From Eubacteriales Family XIII. Incertae Sedis bacterium (GTDB lineage: Bacteria; Bacillota; Clostridia; Peptostreptococcales; Anaerovoracaceae), in assembly GCA_031257175.1 (NCBI GenBank), contig JAIRPE010000101.1, positions 1-33,019 on the forward strand: a DNA stretch of 33,019 bases, given 5' to 3'. Of this stretch, positions 18,080 to 27,619 are shown piece by piece (the stretch's first letter is position 1; the number at the start of each line of letters is the position of its first letter). The notes beneath the pieces are model-generated. The model ran no database searches. It was not told the origin of the DNA and worked only from the letters and a program-made list of their open reading frames with translations. The translations under genes were made by a program, and so were the position numbers.

Positions 18080-19348
18080 ATGGCAGCGATTAGAAATTGG
18101 AAAGACGTCCCGCTTTGGAAAAACGTAAGCGACGAGGAATGGAACGATTGGCTATGGCAGATAAGGAACAGGCTTTCCAGCGTGGATGAGATAAGGCAGG
18201 TGGTCAACCTGACCGATCAAGAGGCGGCGGACATCGAGAAGGTCATGGATGGCTTCCGTGTGGGCATAACGCCCTATTACGCCTCTTTGATGGACCCGGA
18301 CGACCCCAGATGCCCGGTTAGGATGCAGGCGGTGCCCACCATAGCCGAGACGCGCAGGGGCGCGGGCGACATGGAGGACCCCCTCCACGAGGACGAGGAC
18401 TCCCCCGCGCCGGGCCTGACGCACAGATACCCTGACAGGGTGCTGTTCCTGATAACGGACCAATGCTCCATGTACTGCCGGCACTGCACCAGGCGCAGGA
18501 TGGCGGGCGAGCATGACGGCGCCAGGAGCAAGGAGGACATCGAGAAGTGCTTGGAGTACATCAGGAAGACCCCCGTGGTCAGGGACGTGCTGCTCTCGGG
18601 CGGCGACTGCCTCTGCGTGTCGGACGAGTTCCTGGAGTACGTCATAAGCGAGCTGCGTAAGATACCCCATGTGGAGATAGTGCGGCTGGGCTCCAGGACG
18701 CCCGTGGTCATGCCCATGCGCATAACGGACAACCTGGTCAACATGCTGAAGAAATACCATCCCATATGGCTGAACACGCATTTCAACCACCCCAAGGAGA
18801 TGACGCCTGAGGCGCAGGAGGCCGTGCGCAAACTGGCCGACGCGGGCATCCCCCTGGGCAATCAGAGCGTGCTGCTTCGCGGGCTGAACGACTGCCCCCA
18901 CATCATGCGCGATCTGGTGCATGTGCTGGTGAAGAACAGGGTCAGGCCGTACTACATTTACCAATGCGACCTTTCCTTGGGAATAGAGCATTTCAGAACC
19001 AAGGTGTCCAAGGGCATAGAGATAATAGAAGGGCTGCGGGGGCACACCTCGGGCTTCGCGGTGCCCACCTTCGTGGTGGACGCGCCCGGAGGCGGCGGCA
19101 AGACGCCCGTCATGCCCCAGTACGTCATTTCCCACACGCCCAAGAAGGTGGTGCTGCGCAACTATGAGGGCGTCATAACCTCGTACACGGAGCCGAAGCA
19201 CATGGAGGACATACCCTGCACCTGCGATTACTGCACGGGCAAGAAAAAGTACGAATACGAGGGCGTGGCGGCCATATCGGTGACGGACAAATTGTCCATA
19301 GAGCCTGCCGACCTGGCGAGGCACAAGCGGAACAGCATGAAGAAATAG
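18080..19348 (+). CDS. kamA: Lysine 2,3-aminomutase (radical SAM, PLP)
   Basis: Radical SAM motif DQCSMYCRHCTRRR; C-terminal cysteines CTCDYC; VDAPGGGGKTPVMPQY. Confidence 0.95.
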   Translation: MAAIRNWKDVPLWKNVSDEEWNDWLWQIRNRLSSVDEIRQVVNLTDQEAADIEKVMDGFRVGITPYYASLMDPDDPRCPVRMQAVPTIAETRRGAGDMEDPLHEDEDSPAPGLTHRYPDRVLFLITDQCSMYCRHCTRRRMAGEHDGARSKEDIEKCLEYIRKTPVVRDVLLSGGDCLCVSDEFLEYVISELRKIPHVEIVRLGSRTPVVMPMRITDNLVNMLKKYHPIWLNTHFNHPKEMTPEAQEAVRKLADAGIPLGNQSVLLRGLNDCPHIMRDLVHVLVKNRVRPYYIYQCDLSLGIEHFRTKVSKGIEIIEGLRGHTSGFAVPTFVVDAPGGGGKTPVMPQYVISHTPKKVVLRNYEGVITSYTEPKHMEDIPCTCDYCTGKKKYEYEGVAAISVTDKLSIEPADLARHKRNSMKK

Positions 19349-19359
19349 CGGGGTGCGCG

Positions 19360-20499
19360 TTGGGACTGCTGCGGGACATTGCGAGGGAGCATAAGACAGT
19401 CTCCCTGGTGGGGATGGCCAAGAACGCGGGCAAAACCACGGCCATGAACTACCTGATAGCCCAGGCCGAGGACGAGGGCGTCAGGCTGGGAGTCACGTCC
19501 ACCGGGAGGGACGGCGAGTCCGTGGACGTGGTGACGGGCACGGAGAAGCCCAAGGTCTACCTGACGGAGGACACGCTGGTGGCGGTTCCCGCGGGGCTTT
19601 ACGACCTTTCAGGCGCGGGGCTTGAGATACTGCGCATGACGGAATTTTCATCGCCTCTGGGGCAGGTGATGCTGTGCAGGGTGGCCGAGGCGGGCTACGT
19701 CCAGGTGGCGGGGCCCGTGACCACGGCCGGCCAGAGGCGGATTTGCGCGGAAATGCTGGCGGCGGGCGTGGATTTGGTGCTTATAGACGGGGCCATAGAC
19801 CGCAAATCCATAGCGGCGCCCGACGCCTCGGACGCCATAATACTGTCCACGGGCGCGGCCCTGTCCCGCAACATGACCAAGGCGGCCGAGGAGACGGGCT
19901 ACGCGACGGAACTGTTCGGCCTGCCCGTGCTGGAGGACGCGGCGGCGCGGGAGGCCATAGCGGCCAGGCCCGACAGGCTTCTGGCCATAGGCTCGCCTGC
20001 GGGCGGCGCGGCGGGCGGGGCGCTGGCCGTGCCTCTGGAGATGAAAACGGGGCTTCGGGCAGGCGCGAGGATTAGGGAGGCGCTGGCGGTTTTCGACAAG
20101 GCCGAGGCAGGGGGCGGCGCCAGGGCGGACAAGGCCAATGAGGGCGGCGGGGGCTCGCGGGGCGGGGCCTCGGGGGCTGACGGCAAAAGCGGCGCGGGGA
20201 TGTTCTACATATACGTGCCGGGGGCGCTGACCGACGGAATGCTGTCGGGTCTGGAGCCTAAAACCCTCAGCGGCGCGGCGTTCGTGGTCACGGACCCCAC
20301 GAAGATATTTTTGGACAGGCTCAACTACAAGCGGCTCAAGGCCAGAGGGCTGAGGATTTTCACGATGGCGGGGGTGAAGGTGGCGGCAGTCACCGTGAAC
20401 CCCACCTCGCCCGAGGGCTATTCCTTCGACAGCGGCGAGTTCATCGAGGCGGTCAGGGCGGTGACGGGCGGAATCCCGGTGATAGACGTGCGGATGTGA
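19360..20499 (+). CDS. kamB: Lysine 5,6-aminomutase reactivase subunit KamB (P-loop protein)
   Basis: Walker A GMAKNAGKTTAMNYL; position between kamA and the MutS-like kamC; TTG start. Confidence 0.8.
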   Translation: MGLLRDIAREHKTVSLVGMAKNAGKTTAMNYLIAQAEDEGVRLGVTSTGRDGESVDVVTGTEKPKVYLTEDTLVAVPAGLYDLSGAGLEILRMTEFSSPLGQVMLCRVAEAGYVQVAGPVTTAGQRRICAEMLAAGVDLVLIDGAIDRKSIAAPDASDAIILSTGAALSRNMTKAAEETGYATELFGLPVLEDAAAREAIAARPDRLLAIGSPAGGAAGGALAVPLEMKTGLRAGARIREALAVFDKAEAGGGARADKANEGGGGSRGGASGADGKSGAGMFYIYVPGALTDGMLSGLEPKTLSGAAFVVTDPTKIFLDRLNYKRLKARGLRIFTMAGVKVAAVTVNPTSPEGYSFDSGEFIEAVRAVTGGIPVIDVRM

Positions 20500-22142
20500 A
20501 ACATATGTTGGCAAGCGAAAGAACCAAGAGGGAATTAGGCTTTCTGGACGTCCTGTCGAGGGTCAGGCCGCGCAGCCCCTTCGGCAAGCGGCGCATGGAC
20601 AATCTCATGCCCTACATGCCGGGCGACGAGGCCAGGCTGGAGGGCGAGCTGGACAGGCTGGAGCGCATGTGCCGCGTCTCCCTTTCCCATAGGCAGGAAT
20701 GGGAGGGGCTGGCGGCGGTTTTCCACGCCATGAAGGACGTCAGCGCCACTATAGAGCGCAGCAGCCACGAGACCTTGAGCGTGGTGGAGCTGTACGAGGT
20801 CAAGGCGCTGCTGCTGCAGATGGAGGAGTCGCGGGCCATAATAGCGGGCATGGGGGACGGCTGGCCGTCCAATCTCACCCCGGCGGCCGCTGACGGCCTG
20901 CTGGATTTGCTGGACCCCGAAGGCAGCCGCCTGCCCGCTTTCTATATTTACGACCAATTTTCGGAAAAACTAGCAAATTTGCGCAAAGAGAAGAAGGACA
21001 AGGAACTGGCGCTGCGCAGGGAGCAGAAGAAGCTGGCCGAGGAGGCGGAGGCCCGTCTGGGCATAAAGCTCTCCCCCAAATTCGACGCGTCCGTCCCGCG
21101 AAGCGAGACAGAGAAGCTGGCCGCCGCCGAGTCGTCCCCTTTGCTCCAGGTGGGGGGCGAGGATTTCTCGTCGGTGACCTTCCAACTGCGGCTGGGCGCG
21201 GAGGGCAGGCGGCTGACGGCTGAGGCGGACACCATAGGGGCCCTGGTGGAGGACGAGGAGCTGGCCGTAAGGAAGAGGCTCTCAAAGGAGGTGGCGAAGT
21301 ACGCCCCCCTGTTGCTGAAGAACTGCCGCGTCATAGGGGACGCGGACTTCGTCATGGCCAAGACGGATCACGCCATACGCCACGACTGCGTGAAGCCCGG
21401 CGTGGTGCGCATACACACCCTGCGACTGGAGGACGGCAGGTATCTGCCACTGGAGCGCCTGCTCCGCGAGAAGGGCCAGGATTATTCGCCTGTGAGCATT
21501 TTCCTGGACGAAGGGGTGTCCTGCATCACGGGCGCGAACATGGGCGGCAAGACGATTTCCATGAAGCTGGCGGGCCTGGTGGCGCTGATGGCGCAGCACG
21601 GCTTTTTCGTGCCCTGCAAGTCGGCCTTCGTGGGGCTTTCCTCATCGGCGCACATACTGATAGGGGACAGCCAGGACATGCAGAAGGGGCTTTCCAGCTT
21701 CGGCAGCGAGATGGAGGGCCTGGGGGAGATATTGTCCAAAAGCGGCGAGAAGGCGCTGATTTTCATCGACGAGATAGCCGGCTCCACGAATCCCGCTGAG
21801 GGGCGGGCGCTGACGAAGGCGCTGATAGGCTATCTGTCGAAGAGGCCCTACATAACGCTGATGACCACCCACTTCGAGAGGGTGGCCGAAGGGGCGGGGG
21901 TGGTGAACCTGCGCGTGCACGGCCTGTCAAGCGCGGACTTCGACCGCCTGTCGGCAGAGCTTAGGAACGCGGGCATCAACGACAGGATAGAAATCATCAC
22001 CAGGTTTATGGATTACAGATTGGAGAGGGTGAACGGCGGCGCGGAGATTCCCAAGGACGCATTGCGCATAGCGGAGATACTGGGGATAAAGCGCGAGATA
22101 ATAGATGGGGCGAGGGAGATATTGGAGGCGCAGGCCCAATGA
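20496..22142 (+). CDS. kamC: Lysine 5,6-aminomutase reactivase ATPase KamC (MutS-family ATPase)
   Basis: MutS-type Walker A TGANMGGKTISMKLAGLVALMAQHGFFVPC, Walker B ALIFIDEIAGSTNPAEGRAL; GTG start overlaps the kamB stop (ATG at 20505 is an alternative). Confidence 0.83.
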   Translation: MKHMLASERTKRELGFLDVLSRVRPRSPFGKRRMDNLMPYMPGDEARLEGELDRLERMCRVSLSHRQEWEGLAAVFHAMKDVSATIERSSHETLSVVELYEVKALLLQMEESRAIIAGMGDGWPSNLTPAAADGLLDLLDPEGSRLPAFYIYDQFSEKLANLRKEKKDKELALRREQKKLAEEAEARLGIKLSPKFDASVPRSETEKLAAAESSPLLQVGGEDFSSVTFQLRLGAEGRRLTAEADTIGALVEDEELAVRKRLSKEVAKYAPLLLKNCRVIGDADFVMAKTDHAIRHDCVKPGVVRIHTLRLEDGRYLPLERLLREKGQDYSPVSIFLDEGVSCITGANMGGKTISMKLAGLVALMAQHGFFVPCKSAFVGLSSSAHILIGDSQDMQKGLSSFGSEMEGLGEILSKSGEKALIFIDEIAGSTNPAEGRALTKALIGYLSKRPYITLMTTHFERVAEGAGVVNLRVHGLSSADFDRLSAELRNAGINDRIEIITRFMDYRLERVNGGAEIPKDALRIAEILGIKREIIDGAREILEAQAQ

Positions 22143-22200
22143 CGTCGCGGCGGGGGGCGGGGGATAAGCCCGTTCTCGCGGTTTGCGGCGCCTTGCGGCG

Positions 22201-22261
22201 TTTCCGGCGGCCCTCGGTGGGGGAAGGCCCCGCGCGGAGGGGCGCGGGCGAGTCCCGGAAA
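22201..22261 (+). other. Structured element in the kamC-kamD intergenic region
   Basis: Outer stem TTTCCGG (22201-22207)/CCGGAAA (22255-22261) enclosing hairpin CCCGCGC (22229-22235)/GCGCGGG (22242-22248). Confidence 0.5.
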
Positions 22262-22293
22262 ATTGTTTAATTAGTATTTTAAGGAGGCTATGA

Positions 22294-23853
22294 ATGAGCA
22301 AACTGAATTTAGACCCTGCGGTCATCGAGAGCGCCAGGGGCTGCGCGGCGAGGATAGCCGCCAGCGTCCAGAGCTTCATCGAGCGCCACACCACGGTCAG
22401 CACGGAGAGAACCGTGGCGCGGCTGTTGGGCGTGGACGGGGTGGATGAGATGGAATCGCCGCTTTCCAACGTGCTTATCGACCAGCTGAAGGAAGCCGGG
22501 GTTTTGAGCAGGGGGGCCGCCTACTGGATAGGCAACGCCGCCATAGCCACCGGCCTTGGCCCTCAGAAAATCGCCGAGGAAGCGGCGGCAGGCAGGCTGG
22601 ACGTGACCAAACTGCCCGCCGCGCCCGTGAAGGACGCCGAGAGCGCGGTCATGCCCATAGCGAAAGAGGCGCTGGCGGCCATCAAGAAGCAGCGGGCCGA
22701 CAGGGAGAGGATGATAAAGGACATAGGCGAGGGCCGGCAGCCCTACCTCTACGTCATAGTCGCCACGGGCAATATCTATGAGGACGTGGTGCAGGCCCAG
22801 GCGGCCGCCAGGCAGGGCGCCGACATCATCGCGGTCATAAGGACCACGGGCCAGAGCCTGCTGGACTACGTGCCCTACGGCGCCACCACGGAAGGCTTCG
22901 GCGGCACCTACGCCACCCAGGAGAACTTCCGCATAATGCGCAAGGCGCTGGACGAGGTGGGCGACGAGGTGGGCCGCTACATAAGGCTCTGCAACTACTC
23001 CTCAGGCATGTGCATGCCCGAGATCGCGGCCATGGGCGCGCTGGAGAGGCTGGACGTCATGCTGAACGACGCCCTGTACGGCATACTCTTCCGCGACATC
23101 AACATGCAGAGGACGCTGGTGGACCAGTTCTTCTCCAGGGTGATAATAGGCTACAGCGGCATAGTGTTCAACTCAGGCGAGGACAACTACCTGACCACCG
23201 CGGACGCCTTCGAGGAGGCGCACACGGTGCTGGCCTCCCAGTTCATAAACGAGCAGCTGGCCGTGCTGGCGAACATACCCGAAGAGCAGATGGGCCTGGG
23301 GCACGCCTTCGAGATGGACCCGTCCATCGAGGACGGCTTCCTCTACGAGCTGGCGCAGGCCGTCATGGCCAGGGAGATTTTCCCCAAGGCGTCGCTGAAA
23401 TACATGCCGCCCACGAAATTCATGACGGGCAATATCTTCAAGGGCCACATCCAGGACGCGCTGTTCAACCTAATAGCCGTCTGGTCGGGCCAATCCCTGC
23501 AGCTTCTGGGGATGCTGACGGAGGCCATACACACGCCCCATCTCCAGGACAGGTTCTTGTCAATAGAGAATGCTTCTTACATTTTTAATAACGCGAGGAA
23601 TTTAGGGGAAGAAGTGGAATTCAAGAAAGGCGGCATCATCCAGAAGCGGGCGGCGCTGGTTCTGGGCGAGGCGGACAAGCTGCTGCGCCAGATAGAGGCG
23701 GACGGGCTGTTCGCCACCATAGAGCAGGGCAAGTTCGGCGGCGTGAAGCGCGCCAGGGACGGCGGCAAGGGGCTGGAAGGCGTCGTGGTGAAGCACGGCG
23801 AGTATTTCAACCCGTTCATCCCGCTCATGCTGAAGGGAGGCGATGCGATATGA
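22294..23853 (+). CDS. kamD: Lysine 5,6-aminomutase alpha subunit
   Basis: MSKLNLDPAVIESARGCAARIA; long conserved alpha subunit TIM-barrel; overlaps kamE; AAGGAGG RBS. Confidence 0.93.
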   Translation: MSKLNLDPAVIESARGCAARIAASVQSFIERHTTVSTERTVARLLGVDGVDEMESPLSNVLIDQLKEAGVLSRGAAYWIGNAAIATGLGPQKIAEEAAAGRLDVTKLPAAPVKDAESAVMPIAKEALAAIKKQRADRERMIKDIGEGRQPYLYVIVATGNIYEDVVQAQAAARQGADIIAVIRTTGQSLLDYVPYGATTEGFGGTYATQENFRIMRKALDEVGDEVGRYIRLCNYSSGMCMPEIAAMGALERLDVMLNDALYGILFRDINMQRTLVDQFFSRVIIGYSGIVFNSGEDNYLTTADAFEEAHTVLASQFINEQLAVLANIPEEQMGLGHAFEMDPSIEDGFLYELAQAVMAREIFPKASLKYMPPTKFMTGNIFKGHIQDALFNLIAVWSGQSLQLLGMLTEAIHTPHLQDRFLSIENASYIFNNARNLGEEVEFKKGGIIQKRAALVLGEADKLLRQIEADGLFATIEQGKFGGVKRARDGGKGLEGVVVKHGEYFNPFIPLMLKGGDAI

Positions 23854-24614
23854 CTAAGACGGCAGGTTCCGCAGTTGATTTGACGAAGGTGAAGCCCTAT
23901 GGCGACACCATGAACGACGGCATGACGGAGCTGACGTTCACATTGCCCGTGCCTTACGGGCCTGAGGCCGACGAGGCGGCCAGGCAGCTGGCCAGGAAGA
24001 TGGGGCTGGACGAGCCGAACGCGGCTTTTTCCAAGGATTTGGGCCAAGGCTTCACCTTCTTCGTGGTATACGGCAAGTGCCAGCACTCCGTGGACTTCAC
24101 GACCATAAAGGTGGCCAAGGCGGACGTGGAGGTGATGAGCAGGGAAGAATGCCAGGACTACATCGCCAAGAACATCAAGAGGGACGTGGTCATAGTGGGC
24201 GCCACCACGGGCACGGACGCCCATACCGTGGGCATAGACGCCATCATGAACATGAAGGGCTTCCACGGGCATTACGGATTGGAGAGGTACAAGGGGATAG
24301 AAGCGGTGAACCTGGGCTCCCAGGTTCCCAACGAGACGCTGGTGGCCAAGGCCATAGAGCTTAACGCGGACGCCATCATCGTGTCCCAGATAGTGACCCA
24401 GAAGGACGTCCACGTGCTGAACCTGACGAACCTGGTGGAGCTGGTGGAGGCCGAGGGCATAAGGGACAAGGTGGTGCTGGCCTGCGGCGGCCCCAGGATT
24501 TCCTACGAGCTGGCGCAGGAACTGGGCTATGACGCGGGATTCGGGGCGCACACCTACGCCGAGGACGTGGCCTCCTTCATCCTGACGGAGGTAGTGAGGC
24601 GCGGGCTGGTATAG
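23850..24614 (+). CDS. kamE: Lysine 5,6-aminomutase beta subunit (B12-binding)
   Basis: B12-binding motif TDAHTVGIDAIMNMKGFHGHYGLERYKG (DxHxxG); SQIVTQKDVHVLNLTNLVELVEAEG. Confidence 0.95.
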   Translation: MTKTAGSAVDLTKVKPYGDTMNDGMTELTFTLPVPYGPEADEAARQLARKMGLDEPNAAFSKDLGQGFTFFVVYGKCQHSVDFTTIKVAKADVEVMSREECQDYIAKNIKRDVVIVGATTGTDAHTVGIDAIMNMKGFHGHYGLERYKGIEAVNLGSQVPNETLVAKAIELNADAIIVSQIVTQKDVHVLNLTNLVELVEAEGIRDKVVLACGGPRISYELAQELGYDAGFGAHTYAEDVASFILTEVVRRGLV

Positions 24615-24685
24615 CTAGCGGAGCGGAGCGGCGGCGCGGGGCCTTTTAGGGCCTCTCGCGGGCCGTGACGCGGGAGGGAGTTTTT

Positions 24686-25366
24686 ATGAAAGACAAGATA
24701 AAGACCGCTGACGAAGCCGTCTCCATGATTGGCGACGGGGCGGCCGTGATGGTGGGCGGCTTCATGGCCTGCGGCACGCCTGAAATTTTGATTGACGCGT
24801 TGGTCAGGAAGGGTTCCAAGAACCTCACCATCATCTGCAACGACGCGGGGGTGCCCGGTAGGGGCGTGGCCAAGCTTTTGACCAACGGGCAGATAAAGAC
24901 GCTCATAGCCTCCCACGTGGGGCTGAACCCCGAGGTGGCGCAGCGCATGAACACGGACGTGCCCGAGGACAAGCTGGAATGCCTGCTGATCCCCCAGGGC
25001 ACCCTGGCTGAGAGGATAAGGGCCGGCGGCTGCGGCCTGGGCGGCTTCCTGACGCCCACGGGCGTGGGCACCATCGTGGCCGAGGGCAAGCAGGTCATCA
25101 CCCTGGACGGGCGGGATTATTTGCTGGAGCTGCCCCTGCGGGCGGACTACGCCCTCATCAGAGGCAACGTGACCGACAAGTTCGGCAACACCACCTACCA
25201 CGGCACGACCCGCACCTTCAACCTCATGATGGCCACCGCGGCCGAGCATGTGATAGTGGGTACCTGCAAAATCGTGGAGGTGGGGGAGATAGACCCCAAC
25301 TCCGTGGTGACGTCGGGGATTTTCGTGGATTCCATCGTGGGAGGTGAGCAACCGTGGCAGATATAA
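24686..25366 (+). CDS. atoD: Acetoacetate/butyrate-type CoA-transferase subunit A
   Basis: [62 protein letters not shown]. Confidence 0.88.
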   Translation: MKDKIKTADEAVSMIGDGAAVMVGGFMACGTPEILIDALVRKGSKNLTIICNDAGVPGRGVAKLLTNGQIKTLIASHVGLNPEVAQRMNTDVPEDKLECLLIPQGTLAERIRAGGCGLGGFLTPTGVGTIVAEGKQVITLDGRDYLLELPLRADYALIRGNVTDKFGNTTYHGTTRTFNLMMATAAEHVIVGTCKIVEVGEIDPNSVVTSGIFVDSIVGGEQPWQI

Positions 25367-26004
25367 AGGAGATTATCGCGGCAAGGGTGGCGAAGGAGCT
25401 GCATGACGGCGACGTGGTGAATCTGGGCATCGGCCTGCCCACCATGGTGGCCGACTTCCTGCCCGAGGGAGTCAGCATCATCCTCCAGTCCGAGAACGGC
25501 ATAATGGGCATGGGCCCGGCGCCCGAGCCGGGCAAGGAGGACGTGGACATAGTCAACGCCGGCGGCCAGTGCGTGACCATAGTCCCGGGCGCCATGTTCT
25601 TCGACAGCGCCACCTCCTTCGGAATCATACGGGGCGGGCACGTGGACGTGACGGTGCTGGGCGCCCTGGAGGTGGACGAGAAAGGCAATCTGGCCAACTG
25701 GATAGTGCCAGGCAAGATAGTGCCGGGCATGGGCGGCGCCATGGACCTGGTGGTGGGCGCGCGCAAGGTGGTCATAGCCATGACCCACACCCAAAAGGGC
25801 AAGCCAAAGATTCTGAAAAGCTGCACCCTGCCCTACACGGCGGTGGGCGTGGTGGATTTGATAATAACGGAGATGGGCGTGATGGAAGTGACCCCCGAGG
25901 GCATAGTCCTGAAGGAGCTGCACCCGGACTACACGGTGGAGCAGGTGAAAGAGGCCACGGAGGCCACGCTCCTGGTCAGCCCTGATCTGAAGGTCATGGC
26001 GTAG
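25354..26004 (+). CDS. atoA: Acetoacetate/butyrate-type CoA-transferase subunit B
   Basis: [35 protein letters not shown] (SENG catalytic Glu motif); [25 protein letters not shown] start overlapping subunit A. Confidence 0.9.
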   Translation: MADIKEIIAARVAKELHDGDVVNLGIGLPTMVADFLPEGVSIILQSENGIMGMGPAPEPGKEDVDIVNAGGQCVTIVPGAMFFDSATSFGIIRGGHVDVTVLGALEVDEKGNLANWIVPGKIVPGMGGAMDLVVGARKVVIAMTHTQKGKPKILKSCTLPYTAVGVVDLIITEMGVMEVTPEGIVLKELHPDYTVEQVKEATEATLLVSPDLKVMA

Positions 26005-26092
26005 GCGTGAAGGAGGCCCGCCCCGACGGCGGGTTGGGATAAGGTATAGGGCGGTATTCGTAAATTATACGCCGTCATTGACTGACGGGAGA

Positions 26093-26135
26093 CTCAAAAA
26101 ACCGCGCCCGCCGGGCCCCCTGCCCCGGCGGGCGC
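26093..26135 (-). terminator. Intrinsic terminator of the MFS gene (minus strand)
   Basis: 12-bp stem GCGCCCGCCGGG/CCCGGCGGGCGC followed on the minus strand by GGTTTTTTGAG. Confidence 0.75.
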
Positions 26136-26150
26136 TCCCGCCGCTACCGA

Positions 26151-27413
26151 CTAAACGGCGATTTTAGCGTGTACGGCGGGCTTGAGCTTATAGCAGACAT
26201 GCACGCCGACCCCCATCAGCGCCATGAGGGCTATGTCGCTGCCCCAGGCCCCCGCGTAAGAACCGGTGAAATCAAAAATCAACGAGCCGACGATAGGCCC
26301 CACGCCCGCGCCTAGGCTGCTGGCGACGCTGGCGTAGCCGAAAATGGCGCCAAAATCGCGGTTCCCCACCATGTCGCTGGTGATGAGAGGCATGTTCACC
26401 GTCGCGTTGGCGTTCCCCAGCCCGAAGAACAGAGTGGCGGCAGGGGCCAGGAACAGCATGTTGGGCAGGCACAAAAGCAGGACGAGCGCCAGAATCATGG
26501 AACACACTGCGGACGTGGCCCCCACCCGCGCGCTCCACTTGTCTCCTATGGCGCCCAGAGCCAGCTTGCCCACTATGACGCCCAGGGACGATATAGACAC
26601 GTAGGCGCCGATATTCATCGGGTTTATGCCTATGTCCGTCATGTAGGGCGCGACGTTGATATTGAACAGCGTCGTCGTCATGGCGAACAGGAAGAAAGTG
26701 AAGAACATAAGCCAGAAAAGATAAGATGAAAGCGCCTGCTTGGCGCTCAGGCCAAAGGCGGCGTCCTTGGACGCCTGAGCCGTGTTCGGGTCGTCGCCGA
26801 TGCGCGCGACCCCCTTATCCGCAGGGGACTTGACCACGGCGAACAAGATGAGCGGGATAATAATGACGAGAACCATCACGGCGTACATGCGGTAGGAAAC
26901 GCGCCAGCTGTAAGTGCTGTTGATGTGCATGACCACGGGGCTTAAAATCATGGCGCCCACGCCGCTCCCCGTCATGGCTATGCCCATGGCCTTCCCCTTC
27001 ATCTTGGGGCCGAACCAGTTAGTGATAAGAATAGAAATAGGCACGCTGGTCAAAAACATGAAGCAAAAGCCCACGACGACGGAAATAACGTAAAACTGCC
27101 ATATGCGGGTCGCGAAGGAATAACCCATAAAGCCCGCGAACGCCAATGCCGCGAAAATCAGCATCAAAACCTTCACGTTGTACTTCTGGAACAGCTTGCC
27201 GACGAAAAGGGCCGCGACCATGGAACTCAGCGTGGAAATGGTTATGTGCGCCGTGAAGGCGGAGCGCTGGATGCCAAAATCCTCAGCCACATAGGTGGCC
27301 CAGAGGCCGGGCAAGTTAATGGCCGCCGTGAAAATCACCGCCATCAGGAAGAAACTGGCGACGACGATCCACCAACCGGGATAAATCCCCTTTTGTGCCG
27401 AATTTTGAGTCAT
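26151..27413 (-). CDS. MFS transporter (oxalate/formate antiporter-like or monocarboxylate carrier-like)
   Basis: YPGWWIVVASFFLMAVIFTAAINLPGLWATYVAEDFG; 12-TM-type hydrophobic pattern. Start at MTQNSAQ (27413) with a GGAGG RBS. Confidence 0.85.
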   Translation of the reverse strand: MTQNSAQKGIYPGWWIVVASFFLMAVIFTAAINLPGLWATYVAEDFGIQRSAFTAHITISTLSSMVAALFVGKLFQKYNVKVLMLIFAALAFAGFMGYSFATRIWQFYVISVVVGFCFMFLTSVPISILITNWFGPKMKGKAMGIAMTGSGVGAMILSPVVMHINSTYSWRVSYRMYAVMVLVIIIPLILFAVVKSPADKGVARIGDDPNTAQASKDAAFGLSAKQALSSYLFWLMFFTFFLFAMTTTLFNINVAPYMTDIGINPMNIGAYVSISSLGVIVGKLALGAIGDKWSARVGATSAVCSMILALVLLLCLPNMLFLAPAATLFFGLGNANATVNMPLITSDMVGNRDFGAIFGYASVASSLGAGVGPIVGSLIFDFTGSYAGAWGSDIALMALMGVGVHVCYKLKPAVHAKIAV

Positions 27414-27461
27414 GATAACACCTCCGTTCATCTTCTCCATAAAAAACCAAAACTTATTCCC

Positions 27462-27490
27462 TTTTTAAATTCCGCCCAAAATCATCGGGC
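27462..27490. repeat. Second copy of the TTTTTAAATTCCGCCCAAAATCATCGGGC motif, upstream of the MFS gene
   Basis: 26 of 29 aligned positions identical, by eye, to the copy at 17960-17989. Confidence 0.6.
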
Positions 27491-27570
27491 GCCGCGCCGC
27501 CCGCCCCCGCGCCCTTAGGGCGCGAAACCCCAAAGGCGCGTCGGCACGGGAGCGGGACGGGGCGAGGCCC

Positions 27571-27604
27571 CCCGTGGGGGATGCCAAAGGGCCTTCCCCA
27601 CGGG
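27571..27604 (-). terminator. Possible terminator hairpin downstream of the ThDP enzyme gene
   Basis: 9-bp stem CCCGTGGGG/CCCCACGGG 16 nt after the stop; no U-tract. Confidence 0.35.
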
Positions 27605-27619
27605 ACTGCTCCCTAAAGC

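Noticed and set aside
18152-19324. 390-aa minus-strand ORF opposite kamA
   Set aside because: Shadow ORF antisense to a conserved radical SAM enzyme.
22143-22293. Cobalamin riboswitch upstream of B12-dependent kamD
   Set aside because: Region is too short and I could not find a B12-box-like conserved segment.
23577-24551. 324-aa minus-strand ORF across kamD/kamE
   Set aside because: Antisense to two conserved aminomutase subunits; composition typical of a shadow ORF.
27508-27524. Palindrome CGCGCCC-TTA-GGGCGCG as a terminator
   Set aside because: No U-tract on either strand; in GC-rich intergenic sequence, likely fortuitous.
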